Positions 17,823 through 25,457 of a DNA stretch of 64,000 bases are shown here, piece after piece. The notes under the pieces are model-generated. The model searched no databases. It was given only the letters and a program-made list of their open reading frames with translations, and was not told the origin of the DNA. Position 1 is the stretch's first letter, and every line of letters begins with the position of its first letter. The stretch spans positions 1 to 64,000 of the forward strand of contig DASZRK010000002.1 in NCBI GenBank assembly GCA_035549195.1, written 5' to 3'. Position numbers and translations under genes: made by a program. The stretch is from a bacterium. Lineage in GTDB: Bacteria > Oederibacteriota > Muellerivitia > Muellerivitales > Muellerivitaceae.

Positions 17823-17849
17823 CAGGGAATTCGTTGAATGAATTCCCTG
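17823..17849. promoter_or_regulatory. Perfect hairpin/palindrome in divergent promoter region
   Basis: CAGGGAATTC, seven-base loop GTTGAAT, GAATTCCCTG: ten perfect pairs. It ends 12 bases before the Shine-Dalgarno of the acyltransferase gene and lies between two divergent genes. It could be an operator or a 5'-UTR hairpin. It is not followed by a T-run, so it is not a terminator. Confidence 0.5.
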
Positions 17850-17872
17850 CCCGCTTTCCCCGGAGAGGTCCC

Positions 17873-19000
17873 TTGAAAAAATGGCAGGTCATCGACCTGG
17901 TCCGCAGCTTTTCCATCATCGCCGTCATGGGTGTCCACAACTACGCCAACATTCCCTTCCAGCACGCCTGGACCTGCTGGCTTTGGGGCCGCTTTTGCTT
18001 GAACGGCTTTTATGGTGTGCTTCTCTTCCTGATGGTCTCGGGCTTCCTGATCACCCATGTCATCGCCAAGAACCCGGGCGGATTGGCCAAGCCCAACCTC
18101 CGGCTTTTTTATGTCCAAAGGATCGGCCGGATATGGCCCCTTTTCCTCCTGGTGTGCGGGTTCGGCGGCCTGTTGTACCTTTTGGGTTCCCCCAACGGCC
18201 CCCGATACCGGGAATGGTTCCAGCCAGGGCCTTACTACGGCCCCTGGTTCTGGCTCTCCATCCCGACCTTCCTGTTCAACTGGTTCCTGGTGGCCTTCAA
18301 TGACTGGGGATACGCGGGACAATGGAACATCCTCTGGAGCCTTTCCATCGAGGAACAGTTCTATCTTTTCTATCCCCTTTGTCTTAAAAAAATCGCCCGT
18401 AAGACGCGGGGCTGGATGGTCGCGCTGGGGGTCATCCTTTTCGCGATGGCGTGGCGCCTTTTCTTCTACTTCCATTGGACCGGCAACCATTTCATCCAAT
18501 CCTATGGGACGCCCGCGAAACTCGACATGATCGCCATGGGGATCCTCCTCTATTGGACCGTCCAGCATCATGGCAAGGCCCTGTCCCGGGCCGGGGCCCT
18601 GAGCGCTTGCCTTTGCGTGGCGGGGGGACTTCTCCTCCTGGCGTCCTATTTCGGGACCCGCTGGAACGACCCCCTCGAGGAGATCTACGCGCCCGAGCTG
18701 TTGGGCCTCGGCCTTTTTCTTTTCCTTTTGGGCGGGCTCCATCTGTCGTTCTTCGAGTCCGCCCTTTTGAGACCCTTGAGCCTTCCGGGAAAATATTGCT
18801 ACGGCGGTTACCTGCTCCACCTGCCCCTCAAATCGCTCCTAGATCCCTTTTTAGGGCGGTTCGACGTCTTCAGCCGCTTCGGGATCTGCATCCTCGCCAC
18901 CACCCTGGTGGCGGCTTCTTCCTACCATTTTTTTGAGATGCCCTTGAACCGGGCCATCCGCAGGCACTTCGGGGGAAAAACCGCCCCTCGGACCCGGTGA
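17873..19000 (+). CDS. Acyltransferase-3 (OafA/YrhL-like) membrane protein
   Basis: 375 residues, starting at TTG 17873 with GGAGAGG five bases upstream. The longer frame back to 17588 overlaps the divergent gene and is not used. About ten membrane helices. Family markers: LVRSFSIIAVMGVHNY (helix 1, with the conserved Arg and His), FYGVLLFLMVSGFLIT, FYVQRIGRIWPLF (the RRxxRIxP-like motif), and WNILWSLSIEEQFYLFYP. Acyltransferase-3 proteins move acyl groups, mostly acetyl, from cytoplasmic acyl-CoA to surface sugars. The divergent SGNH protein is a plausible periplasmic partner. Substrate unknown. Confidence 0.9.
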   Translation: MKKWQVIDLVRSFSIIAVMGVHNYANIPFQHAWTCWLWGRFCLNGFYGVLLFLMVSGFLITHVIAKNPGGLAKPNLRLFYVQRIGRIWPLFLLVCGFGGLLYLLGSPNGPRYREWFQPGPYYGPWFWLSIPTFLFNWFLVAFNDWGYAGQWNILWSLSIEEQFYLFYPLCLKKIARKTRGWMVALGVILFAMAWRLFFYFHWTGNHFIQSYGTPAKLDMIAMGILLYWTVQHHGKALSRAGALSACLCVAGGLLLLASYFGTRWNDPLEEIYAPELLGLGLFLFLLGGLHLSFFESALLRPLSLPGKYCYGGYLLHLPLKSLLDPFLGRFDVFSRFGICILATTLVAASSYHFFEMPLNRAIRRHFGGKTAPRTR

Positions 19001-19040
19001 ACCGGCAGGAAAGTTTTCGACCCTTTCTTAAGCCCTTGAT

Positions 19041-19086
19041 TTAACAATCCTGTGCCCCGGGTCCCGCAGGGTCCCTCCCTATAATC
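19041..19086 (+). repeat. Promoter-like repeat, copy 1
   Basis: A 46-base block starting TTAACAATCCTGTGCCCC and ending CCTATAATC. It matches 19865-19910 without gaps, 38 of 46 positions by my count, and both end in TATAAT. It begins 41 bases past the acyltransferase stop and would drive the lipoprotein at 19230 with a leader of about 140 bases. Confidence 0.6.
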
Positions 19087-19229
19087 GGCCCCAGCCCACA
19101 AAAGAAAAACCTGATGGTTCATCGATAAACTTTCGGGGAATGGTCCAAGGATTTTCAGGACCACGTTCGGCCTTTTTCCAAAAAAGTGATATTCTTTGGG
19201 ATATTAAAAGTCCCTTCTGACGAGGTCCT

Positions 19230-19868
19230 ATGAAAAAGATCCTATTAGTTGCTCCGTTCTTCTTCGCGATCCTGGTCCCCTTCGGCTGCAAGCTTCCGCC
19301 GGTCACGATGCCGTTTGCCACCCCGACCCCCACCTCCATCCCCGCGGTCCCTCCGACCGCCACGCCGACCTTGGCCCCCGCGACCCCAACGCCCACCGCT
19401 ACCGTCCCTTCAACCTCCACTCCCTCCGCAACGCCCAGTCCCATTGCCCCGATCCCCACCATCGACCCCAATGCCGTTTGCGGTTTTACGGTCGTGACGG
19501 TTCCAACCAATACGACCCCGACCAACCTCTCCGCTTTGGAGGTCCCGATCGTGAACGTTTCCAATCTCCCGACCGCGAATTGCCTTGTCATCCGCTCTTT
19601 CGCCGATTGGCAAAATTGGTGCGGAACGGCGACACCCCCGGCCCCGCCCGTCGATTTCTCCCAACAAATGCTTGTCGAAACCTTCCTTTCCTCCGGGTGT
19701 TTGGGGCATTCCACCCTCGACAACGTCTGTGTGGGCCCTTCCCAGGTCATCCTCTACAAAACGTTCCACCCCGCGGCCCAAAGCTTTTGTTGGGCCCAGG
19801 CCCAAATACCCATTTGGGTGGCCATACCGCAGAACAATCTCCCTATCGCCATCTACTCTTCGAATTAA
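19230..19868 (+). CDS. Thr/Pro-linker lipoprotein
   Basis: 212 residues. Signal peptide with lipobox LVPFGC (Cys about residue 20), then a Pro/Thr linker to about residue 82 (TPTPTSIPAVPPTATPT), then a domain with four or more Cys: VIRSFADWQNWCG, PVDFSQQMLVETFLSSGC, NVCVGPSQVILYKTF. The pattern of that domain (VIRS..DW..., PPVDFS..M.) recalls the PrcB C-terminal domain, but I am not certain. It is expected to be anchored in a membrane and exposed to the periplasm or surface. GAGG precedes the ATG. Its stop codon lies inside the second copy of the promoter-like repeat that serves the next gene. Confidence 0.75.
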   Translation: MKKILLVAPFFFAILVPFGCKLPPVTMPFATPTPTSIPAVPPTATPTLAPATPTPTATVPSTSTPSATPSPIAPIPTIDPNAVCGFTVVTVPTNTTPTNLSALEVPIVNVSNLPTANCLVIRSFADWQNWCGTATPPAPPVDFSQQMLVETFLSSGCLGHSTLDNVCVGPSQVILYKTFHPAAQSFCWAQAQIPIWVAIPQNNLPIAIYSSN

Positions 19869-19910
19869 CAAGCCTGTGCCCTCGACCCCGGGGGGTCCCT
19901 CTCTATAATC
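19865..19910 (+). promoter_or_regulatory. Promoter-like repeat, copy 2, with TATAAT six bases before a GTG start
   Basis: Second copy of the block at 19041-19086. The TATAAT occupies 19904-19909 and the GTG start of the DUF2252 gene is at 19916, so transcription would begin at or within a base or two of the start codon. TCGACC 16 bases upstream is a weak -35. No Shine-Dalgarno is present. Confidence 0.65.
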
Positions 19911-19915
19911 CCCCC

Positions 19916-21211
19916 GTGAAACCCTTCGACCTCCCCGACGACGGCAAGCCCACCCCCTCTCCCGACCGGCCCGAATGGGTCCGCGAGCGGATCCGCCGCC
20001 AGGACCGTCCTCTCGAACCTAGGTTCCGAAAGGCCAAATGGTCCCTCATGGCCCGGTCCCCCTTCTTCTTTTTCCGCGGCTCCAACGGCCTTTTCTGGGC
20101 CGACCTCGCCCGGTCCCCCTTGTTGGAGGGTTTCGGCGGCGGCAAGGGGACCCGCCTTTGGGTCAGCGGGGACGCCCATTGCGACAATTTCGGGAGCTTC
20201 ACCGACGCCACCGGACGCCTGGTCTATGACCTGACCGATTTCGACGATGGGATCGTGGCCGATTACCAGATGGACCTCTGGCGCCTGGCCGCCAGCCTGG
20301 TGCTCCTGGGCCGGGGAACGGGCCAGGGCGCCAAGACCCAATACCGGATGGCCTACGAGGCCGCCCGGGGTTATTGGCAGGAACTCAAGAGCTGCCGCTG
20401 GTACGAGAACGTCCGCCACGGTCCCTGGGACGAGGAACAATCCTCCGGCTCCCTCCGCCATTTCCTGTCCCATGTGAGGGACCACTACGGTTTTGGGAAG
20501 ATGCTGGAACGATGGACCAAGGACGGCAAGGGAGTCCCGCGCTTCAAGATCCCCGGCTCCAAGGACCTGGAGGCCCTCCCCCGACCCTTGGCCAAGGAAC
20601 TGGAGAAGACCCTGCGCCGTTACGCCGGGGACCTTAAGCCCTGGCCCGCGGACAAACCCCGCCTCTTCGAGGTGCTGGACCTGGCCCGCCGCTTGAACGG
20701 CGGGATCGGTTCGGAAGGCCTGCGCCGCTTTTACGCCCTGGTCCGGGTCAGCGGAAAAACGGAAGCGCCTTACCGGATCCTGGAGATCAAGGAGCAGGTC
20801 CGGCCCGGCGCCTGGGACCATCTTCCCAAAAGATCCCGGCGCAAGACACAGGAACTCGCCGGCAAGGGCCAGGCCGCCAGGGCCCGGTCGGCCGAGGAGG
20901 CCCTGGCCCGGCAGCCCGATCCCTGGCTGGGCGTCTTGGCCCTCGGGGGCGGGGATTTCCTGGTGCGGGAACGGTCCCCTTTCAAGGCGGTGATGCCGCC
21001 GGAGGAAGTGGACGAGGTGGCCGCGCGCCAGATGGGCGGCATCCTGGCCCGGGCCCATTGCCGCGCCAAGGACAGCTTCGCCCGGAAGGCCTTCGACCTC
21101 ATCCGCCGGGACAAGAAGGTCTTCCGCCGCCGCGTGGCCGACATCGCCCTGGCCTACGCCGACCAGGTCGAGGCCGACTTCAAGGCCTTCAAGACCCTCA
21201 AGGCCGATTAG
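19916..21211 (+). CDS. DUF2252 family protein
   Basis: 431 residues from the GTG at 19916; the frame reads further upstream only through the lipoprotein gene. DUF2252 markers in order: RSPFFFFRGSNGLFWADL, RLWVSGDAHCDNFG (the GDxHxxNFG motif), YDLTDFDDGIV, MDLWRLAASLVL, and late YRILEIKEQVRPGA. The family has a kinase-like (aminoglycoside-phosphotransferase-type) appearance with GDxHxxN in the role of a catalytic loop, but its substrate is not established. Cytoplasmic; no signal peptide. It appears to have its own promoter just before the start codon and may be translated from a leaderless mRNA. It ends in TAG. Confidence 0.88.
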   Translation: MKPFDLPDDGKPTPSPDRPEWVRERIRRQDRPLEPRFRKAKWSLMARSPFFFFRGSNGLFWADLARSPLLEGFGGGKGTRLWVSGDAHCDNFGSFTDATGRLVYDLTDFDDGIVADYQMDLWRLAASLVLLGRGTGQGAKTQYRMAYEAARGYWQELKSCRWYENVRHGPWDEEQSSGSLRHFLSHVRDHYGFGKMLERWTKDGKGVPRFKIPGSKDLEALPRPLAKELEKTLRRYAGDLKPWPADKPRLFEVLDLARRLNGGIGSEGLRRFYALVRVSGKTEAPYRILEIKEQVRPGAWDHLPKRSRRKTQELAGKGQAARARSAEEALARQPDPWLGVLALGGGDFLVRERSPFKAVMPPEEVDEVAARQMGGILARAHCRAKDSFARKAFDLIRRDKKVFRRRVADIALAYADQVEADFKAFKTLKAD

Positions 21212-21292
21212 GTTTCAATGGATCACAATTGGTTCTGGCCCCCTCAAAGCTATATACTTGTTCGTCTTTCGATCAAATCTTGGAGGAAGCCA

Positions 21293-21928
21293 ATGAAATT
21301 CAGGTCTATTTTTGCAAGCGCCTTGATCCTTTCGGTCATGGGTCTGACCCGTGCCCTGGCCGATGCCCAACCGACCCCGGATCCCGCCGCCAAGGCAGAA
21401 GCCGACTATCAGAAATATCTGAAGGACCGCCACGGGGCCATGAAGGCGGAACACGATAAATTCAAGAATCAGACCACCTTGTCCCTGGAATATTACATGA
21501 GCCTCCATGACCTGGAATTCCAGAAACCCAAGGGGGGCGGCACCAAACTCCACATGACGATCATCGGCGTCATCCCGGATAAAATCACCAAAAAGGAAGG
21601 CCCCCAATTTGCATTGGAGATCATCGCTCCAGGTGATAAAGGTTGGCGTTATCTGGATTGCAAGGAACTGAATTGGCTGGTGGACGGGAAGCCCTTCAAA
21701 TGGCAGGACCAGGATTACGACAACAGCGTCTTGGACAGCGGCTCCACAATGGAATATTTCCGGATCTACCTGACCCCCAAGATGTTGGCGAAACTCGCCA
21801 AAGCGCAAACGATCGAGGGGAAGATCTGCAACGATGAGTTCGTCTCCAACCAAAAGCAGATGTGGGTCCTCCGTTGGGCGAATGAACAGATCGAGGCCAT
21901 CTCCAAGGCCAACACCGCCACAAAATAA
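21293..21928 (+). CDS. Exported protein of unknown function
   Basis: 211 residues from the ATG at 21293, which has GGAGGAA upstream and opens a signal peptide (MKFRSIFASALILSVMGLTR). The longer frame from 21218 adds 25 residues without support. The mature protein starts with a charged helical stretch (AKAEADYQKYLKDRHGAMKA) and continues as a mixed alpha/beta domain. I recognise no family. TATATA at about 21250 may be the -10 box. A strong terminator follows at 21961. Probably a single-gene transcript; periplasmic or secreted. Confidence 0.8.
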   Translation: MKFRSIFASALILSVMGLTRALADAQPTPDPAAKAEADYQKYLKDRHGAMKAEHDKFKNQTTLSLEYYMSLHDLEFQKPKGGGTKLHMTIIGVIPDKITKKEGPQFALEIIAPGDKGWRYLDCKELNWLVDGKPFKWQDQDYDNSVLDSGSTMEYFRIYLTPKMLAKLAKAQTIEGKICNDEFVSNQKQMWVLRWANEQIEAISKANTATK

Positions 21929-21960
21929 GGCCTCTTTCAAATCCAACCGTTATCGGACCT

Positions 21961-21995
21961 AAAAACCCGGCCCTCCCAGGCCGGGTTTTCTTTTT
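21961..21995 (+). terminator. Intrinsic terminator
   Basis: AAAAACCCGGCC, short loop, GGCCGGGTTTTC then TTTTT. It ends the transcript of the exported protein at 21293. Confidence 0.9.
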
Positions 21996-22074
21996 CACGC
22001 TTTCGGTAAACCGCTTGACCTCGGATTTACTTTCTCGGAACCCCCTCTTTACTTCCCCATCCTTCCAAGGGAAT

Positions 22075-22563
22075 AGTCTTCTTAATAAATCGATCCAGGA
22101 GGGCTACCACTCGGTCACCCCTTACCTGTCCATCGATGGCGCGGCCCAGGCCATCGAGTTCTATAAGAAGGCCTTCGGGGCCCAGGAGCTCTACCGCATG
22201 CCCGCCCCCAACGACCGCGTCGGCCACGCCGAGATCCAGATCGGCGATTCCCGCGTCATGCTGGCCGATGAGGAACCCTCCATGAGCTCCTTCGGCCCCA
22301 AATCGGTGGGAGGCACACCGGTGAGGCTCCTGATCTACCTGGAGGACGTGGACAAGGTCTTCTAGAGGTCCCTCCAGGCCGGCGCCAAGATCCTCAAGCC
22401 GGTCCAGGACCAGTTCTACGGGGACCACTCCGACTCCCTGGAGGACCCCTTCGGCCACAAGTAGCATCTTGCCACCCACATCGAGAACGTGGCCCCCGAT
22501 GAGATGAACCGGTGCCTGAAGGACATGGTGGAGAAGAAGTCCCTGGAACCCGCGCTCGATTAA
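22075..22563 (+). pseudogene. VOC/PhnB-like glyoxalase-fold gene with two in-frame TAG codons
   Basis: One continuous frame encodes a PhnB-like protein: EGYHSVTPYLSIDGAAQAIE, FYKKAFGAQELYRMPAP, VGHAEIQIGDSRVMLADE, LIYLEDVDKVF. TAG at 22363 then interrupts it, the frame continues with RSLQAGAKILKPVQDQFYGD, DPFGHK, then TAG at 22462 and HLATHIENVAPDEM to the TAA at 22561. In this family the position after FGHK/R is usually Trp, so the second TAG fits TGG to TAG. The normal start Met is also missing; the codons before SIQEGYH are CTT CTT AAT AAA, leaving only a remote TTG at 22015. No frameshift is present, so decay is recent. Other genes here end in TAG, which argues against readthrough. A sequencing or assembly error is the alternative. 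Confidence 0.85.
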
Positions 22564-22574
22564 GGCGGAAAAGG

Positions 22575-22611
22575 AAAAGCCCCGGGGCCGCAAGGCTTCC
22601 GGGGCTTTTTT
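22575..22611 (+). terminator. Intrinsic terminator
   Basis: AAAAGCCCCGG, 13-base loop, CCGGGGCTTTTTT, directly after the VOC pseudogene. It has kept its form although the gene is broken. Confidence 0.85.
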
Positions 22612-22658
22612 GTTTACCCCCTCGGTTACAATGGATTTAAACGCTTTCAAGGAGCCCC

Positions 22659-24710
22659 ATGGTCCGCGCCCTTCCCGTCTTTCCCCGGCGCCTTAACATC
22701 CTGGCGGCCCTTCTCATGGTCCTGGCACCGGCTCTTTTCCTTCACGCTGAGGATGGTCACAAACTCTGGCTGCGCTATGCCCAACTAGTCCAACCCCCGA
22801 CCATCAAATTCTTCTATCTCAACGACGATTCCACAACCGGCCATGTCATTGCCGAAGAAATAAAGCGGGGCCTGAGTGATTTATCGGGATATCCCGTCTC
22901 CCAAACGTCGGATCCCAAGAACGCCCAACTGATAATCGGAACACCAGACAATCTCGAACTTCTTCGAGAGCCCTCCTGGAAAAAGAACTTTTCTCACTTA
23001 GGTCCTGAAGGTTTTTTATTGAAGAGGGAAGGTTTTTCATTCTTAGTGGCCGCCAAGACCTCCCTGGGTTGTCTCTATGGGGCCTTCCGGCTCCTGGAAC
23101 TCTTCTCGCAAGACAAGGACCTGGAAGGGGATGGGGTCCTGGAGAGCCCCCTGATCCACCGCCGCCTGCTCGACCATTGGGACAACCTGGACGGCACCAT
23201 CGAGCGGGGTTACGCCGGCAAGTCCCTCTGGAAATGGAATGAATTGCCGGGCCATGTGAATGAAAGGGTCTTGGATTACGCCCGGGCCTGCGCTTCGGTG
23301 GGCATCAACGGAACGGTGCTCAACAACGTCAACGCCGACCCGCGCATCCTGACCCTTCCCTATTTAAAGAAGGTCCAAGCCCTGGCGGACGCCATGCGGC
23401 CCTACGGTCTCAAGGTCTATCTCTCCGCCAATTTTGGCGCGCCCAAGGCCCTGGGGGACCTTCCCACGGCGGACCCCTTCGATCCGCAGGTGCGGAAATG
23501 GTGGGAGGCGAAAGCCTCCGAGATCCACGGGCTCATCCCCGACTTCGGGGGTTTCCTGGTCAAGGCCAACAGCGAGGGCCAGCCGGGACCGCTGGATTAT
23601 GGCCGCACCCACGCCGACGGGGCGAATCTCTTGGCCGACGCCCTGGCCCCTTATGGCGGCGTCGTGATCTGGCGGGCCTTCGTCTACAAGGACAGCATCG
23701 ACCCCGACCGCATCAAGCGCGCCTATAAGGAACTCATGCCCCTCGACGGCAAGTTCCGCAAGAACGTCATCATTCAATCGAAGAACGGGCCGCTGGATTT
23801 CCAGCCCCGGGAGCCCTTCCATCCCCTCTTCGGCGGCTTGAAGAGGACCCATCTGGGCGCCGAGCTCCAGGTCACCCAGGAATACCTGGGCCACTCCAAC
23901 CACCTGGTCTATCTGGGAACGATGTGGGAGGAATTCTTCGGGTCGGATACTTTCGCCCATGGCCCCGGTTCCACTATCGAAAAGCTCCTTGCCCGGGACC
24001 GGGACAGCCTGATGGCCGGTGTCGCCAACACCGGGGATGACCGGGACTGGTGCGGAAATCCATTCTCCCCCGCCAACTGGTACGCCTTCGGAAGGCTCGC
24101 CTGGGACCCAACGCTCAAAAGCCGGGACATCGCCGAGGAATGGACCCGCATGACCTGGACCCGGGACCCTCAAGCGGCCCCGGCCATCACAGATCTGCTG
24201 ATGGGCTCAAGGGACACCTACATCGATTACACCTGTCCCCTGGGGCTGGCCGGGGTCTTCGAGAAGGACCTGCATTACGCGCCCGACCCGGGCATGGTGG
24301 ACCCGCGCCATGACGACTGGTCGGCGGCCTATTACAACCGGGCCGACGCGAAAGGGATCGGCTTCGACCGCACCCGGCGCGGGAGCGATGGCGTGGACCA
24401 ATACCATGCGCCCCTGAACGACCGCTTCAACGGCCTCAAGACCTGTCCATTGGACTACCTGCTCTGGTTCCATCACGCGAAGTGGGACCAGCGCCTCTCC
24501 ACCGGCCGCACCCTCTGGGATGAATTGGTCTTCCGTTATGGCCAGGGCCGGAAGGAAGCCGAGGCCATGAAAGCCCAGTGGCAAGGCCTGAGGGGAAAGG
24601 TGGACGACGAGCGGTTCGGAAAGGCGGAACGGAAACTGGAAATCCAGGCGAGGGAAGCGGACGTCTGGGGCAAGAAGTGCCTGGGTTATTTCGGGTCCTT
24701 CCGGAAATAG
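22659..24710 (+). CDS. GH67 alpha-glucuronidase
   Basis: 683 residues; AAGGAG precedes the ATG. A signal peptide (hydrophobic LNILAALLMVLAPALFLHA) is followed by the GH67 N-terminal alpha/beta domain, then the catalytic barrel: LLDHWDNLDGTIERGYAG, GFLVKANSEGQPGP (general acid Glu, about residue 305), HADGANLLADALAPYGG, VIWRAFVY, and VIIQSKNGPLDFQPREPFHP (with the Asp and Glu that activate water, about residues 375-385). GH67 enzymes remove 4-O-methyl-glucuronic acid from the end of glucuronoxylan oligomers. Length matches the family. Most GH67 enzymes are cytoplasmic or periplasmic; the signal peptide implies export. Supports xylan use by this organism. The segment 22800-23040 is somewhat more AT-rich than the rest. 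Confidence 0.95.
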   Translation: MVRALPVFPRRLNILAALLMVLAPALFLHAEDGHKLWLRYAQLVQPPTIKFFYLNDDSTTGHVIAEEIKRGLSDLSGYPVSQTSDPKNAQLIIGTPDNLELLREPSWKKNFSHLGPEGFLLKREGFSFLVAAKTSLGCLYGAFRLLELFSQDKDLEGDGVLESPLIHRRLLDHWDNLDGTIERGYAGKSLWKWNELPGHVNERVLDYARACASVGINGTVLNNVNADPRILTLPYLKKVQALADAMRPYGLKVYLSANFGAPKALGDLPTADPFDPQVRKWWEAKASEIHGLIPDFGGFLVKANSEGQPGPLDYGRTHADGANLLADALAPYGGVVIWRAFVYKDSIDPDRIKRAYKELMPLDGKFRKNVIIQSKNGPLDFQPREPFHPLFGGLKRTHLGAELQVTQEYLGHSNHLVYLGTMWEEFFGSDTFAHGPGSTIEKLLARDRDSLMAGVANTGDDRDWCGNPFSPANWYAFGRLAWDPTLKSRDIAEEWTRMTWTRDPQAAPAITDLLMGSRDTYIDYTCPLGLAGVFEKDLHYAPDPGMVDPRHDDWSAAYYNRADAKGIGFDRTRRGSDGVDQYHAPLNDRFNGLKTCPLDYLLWFHHAKWDQRLSTGRTLWDELVFRYGQGRKEAEAMKAQWQGLRGKVDDERFGKAERKLEIQAREADVWGKKCLGYFGSFRK

Positions 24711-24726
24711 GACAGCTTCGACCCGA

Positions 24727-24918
24727 ACCCATGGAACAGGGAGGGACGAGATGAATGGGATGGGAAAGCTTAAGAACAAAAGACCTTTCATCAACATCGA
24801 ACAAAACCGGCTTATCGACCTGGACTCTCGGACCCATGGAACAGGGATGCACCCGGATGGATGGGATGACCTTGAAAAAAGATCTCATCGGCGTTGATCG
24901 GCGTCCATCCCTGTTCCA
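24727..24918. repeat. GGAACAGGGA-type intergenic repeats, two direct and one inverted
   Basis: The 16-mer ACCCATGGAACAGGGA occurs exactly at 24727-24742 and 24832-24847. Each copy is followed by a GATG/ATGGGATG-rich stretch. An inverted unit (TCCCTGTTCCA) lies at 24908-24918. The block is non-coding, sits between the GH67 gene and its terminator, and looks like a small dispersed repeat family. Confidence 0.65.
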
Positions 24919-24942
24919 GGGTCGGGATCGAGGACTGAAATA

Positions 24943-24977
24943 AAAAAAGCCCCGGGTCCCATGATCCGGGGCTTTAA
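24943..24977 (+). terminator. Intrinsic terminator
   Basis: AAAGCCCCGG, ten-base loop, CCGGGGCTTT. It lies after the repeat block, about 230 bases past the GH67 stop, so the repeats would be in the GH67 transcript. Confidence 0.75.
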
Positions 24978-25457
24978 ACGACCTCGCTCATACTTTTCGT
25001 CTTGACCTTTCTACGGCACATCTTCCCGGACCCTTGAACTGGCCTGGGCTTCTCGCCCTGCGCCGGGAGGCGCGGCCCTCGGATCCGTCCGTCGATTGTC
25101 CAGCACGTCACCGACCCATCCCATCTCACCGGCTCGGCCCGGGAAAACCCCTTGACGTTTGGGACCTCAGGTCCCCGCTACACCCCTGGGGTGTCGTCCG
25201 GAGGCGCTTTCCCATCCTCCCCGGCTTTCCGCGTCCGGATCCCTTCTCGGTTCGGAACCTCAGTTCCCGTTGCGCCTGGAGGGGCGCTGACCTTGGGGAT
25301 CCTTCCTACGATCCTATTTATACGCGCCCATCCCGAATCCCTTTATGAGCTTCCTCACATTTTCAGGGCTTTTTTAGGGTTTTTTCCCCGGGAACCTTTT
25401 TCCAGGGGCGGGGTCCGATGGGGTGAAGGTAGGAGAAATAACCCAAGGAGTCTCGCC
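24978..25457 (+). other. 480-base non-coding leader with paired hairpins
   Basis: No convincing gene. Two similar hairpin pairs occur. Pair 1: GGGACC-TCA-GGTCCC (25161-25175), then CACCCC-T-GGGGTG (25181-25193). Pair 2: GGAAC-CTCA-GTTCC (25254-25267), then GCGCC-TGGAGG-GGCGC (25272-25287). The stems differ between the pairs by compensatory changes. A frame runs through the region but its product is low-complexity and has no signal peptide. The stretch leads into the exported-protein gene at 25458 and may be its 5' UTR. Confidence 0.45.

Noticed and set aside
22363-22464. TAG recoding (readthrough) in the VOC gene
   Set aside because: Several well-supported genes in the window end in TAG, and only this gene has internal TAG codons.
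25034-25457. N-terminal extension or separate ORF upstream of the exported protein at 25458
   Set aside because: The product is low-complexity, lacks a ribosome binding site, and would displace a clear signal peptide.
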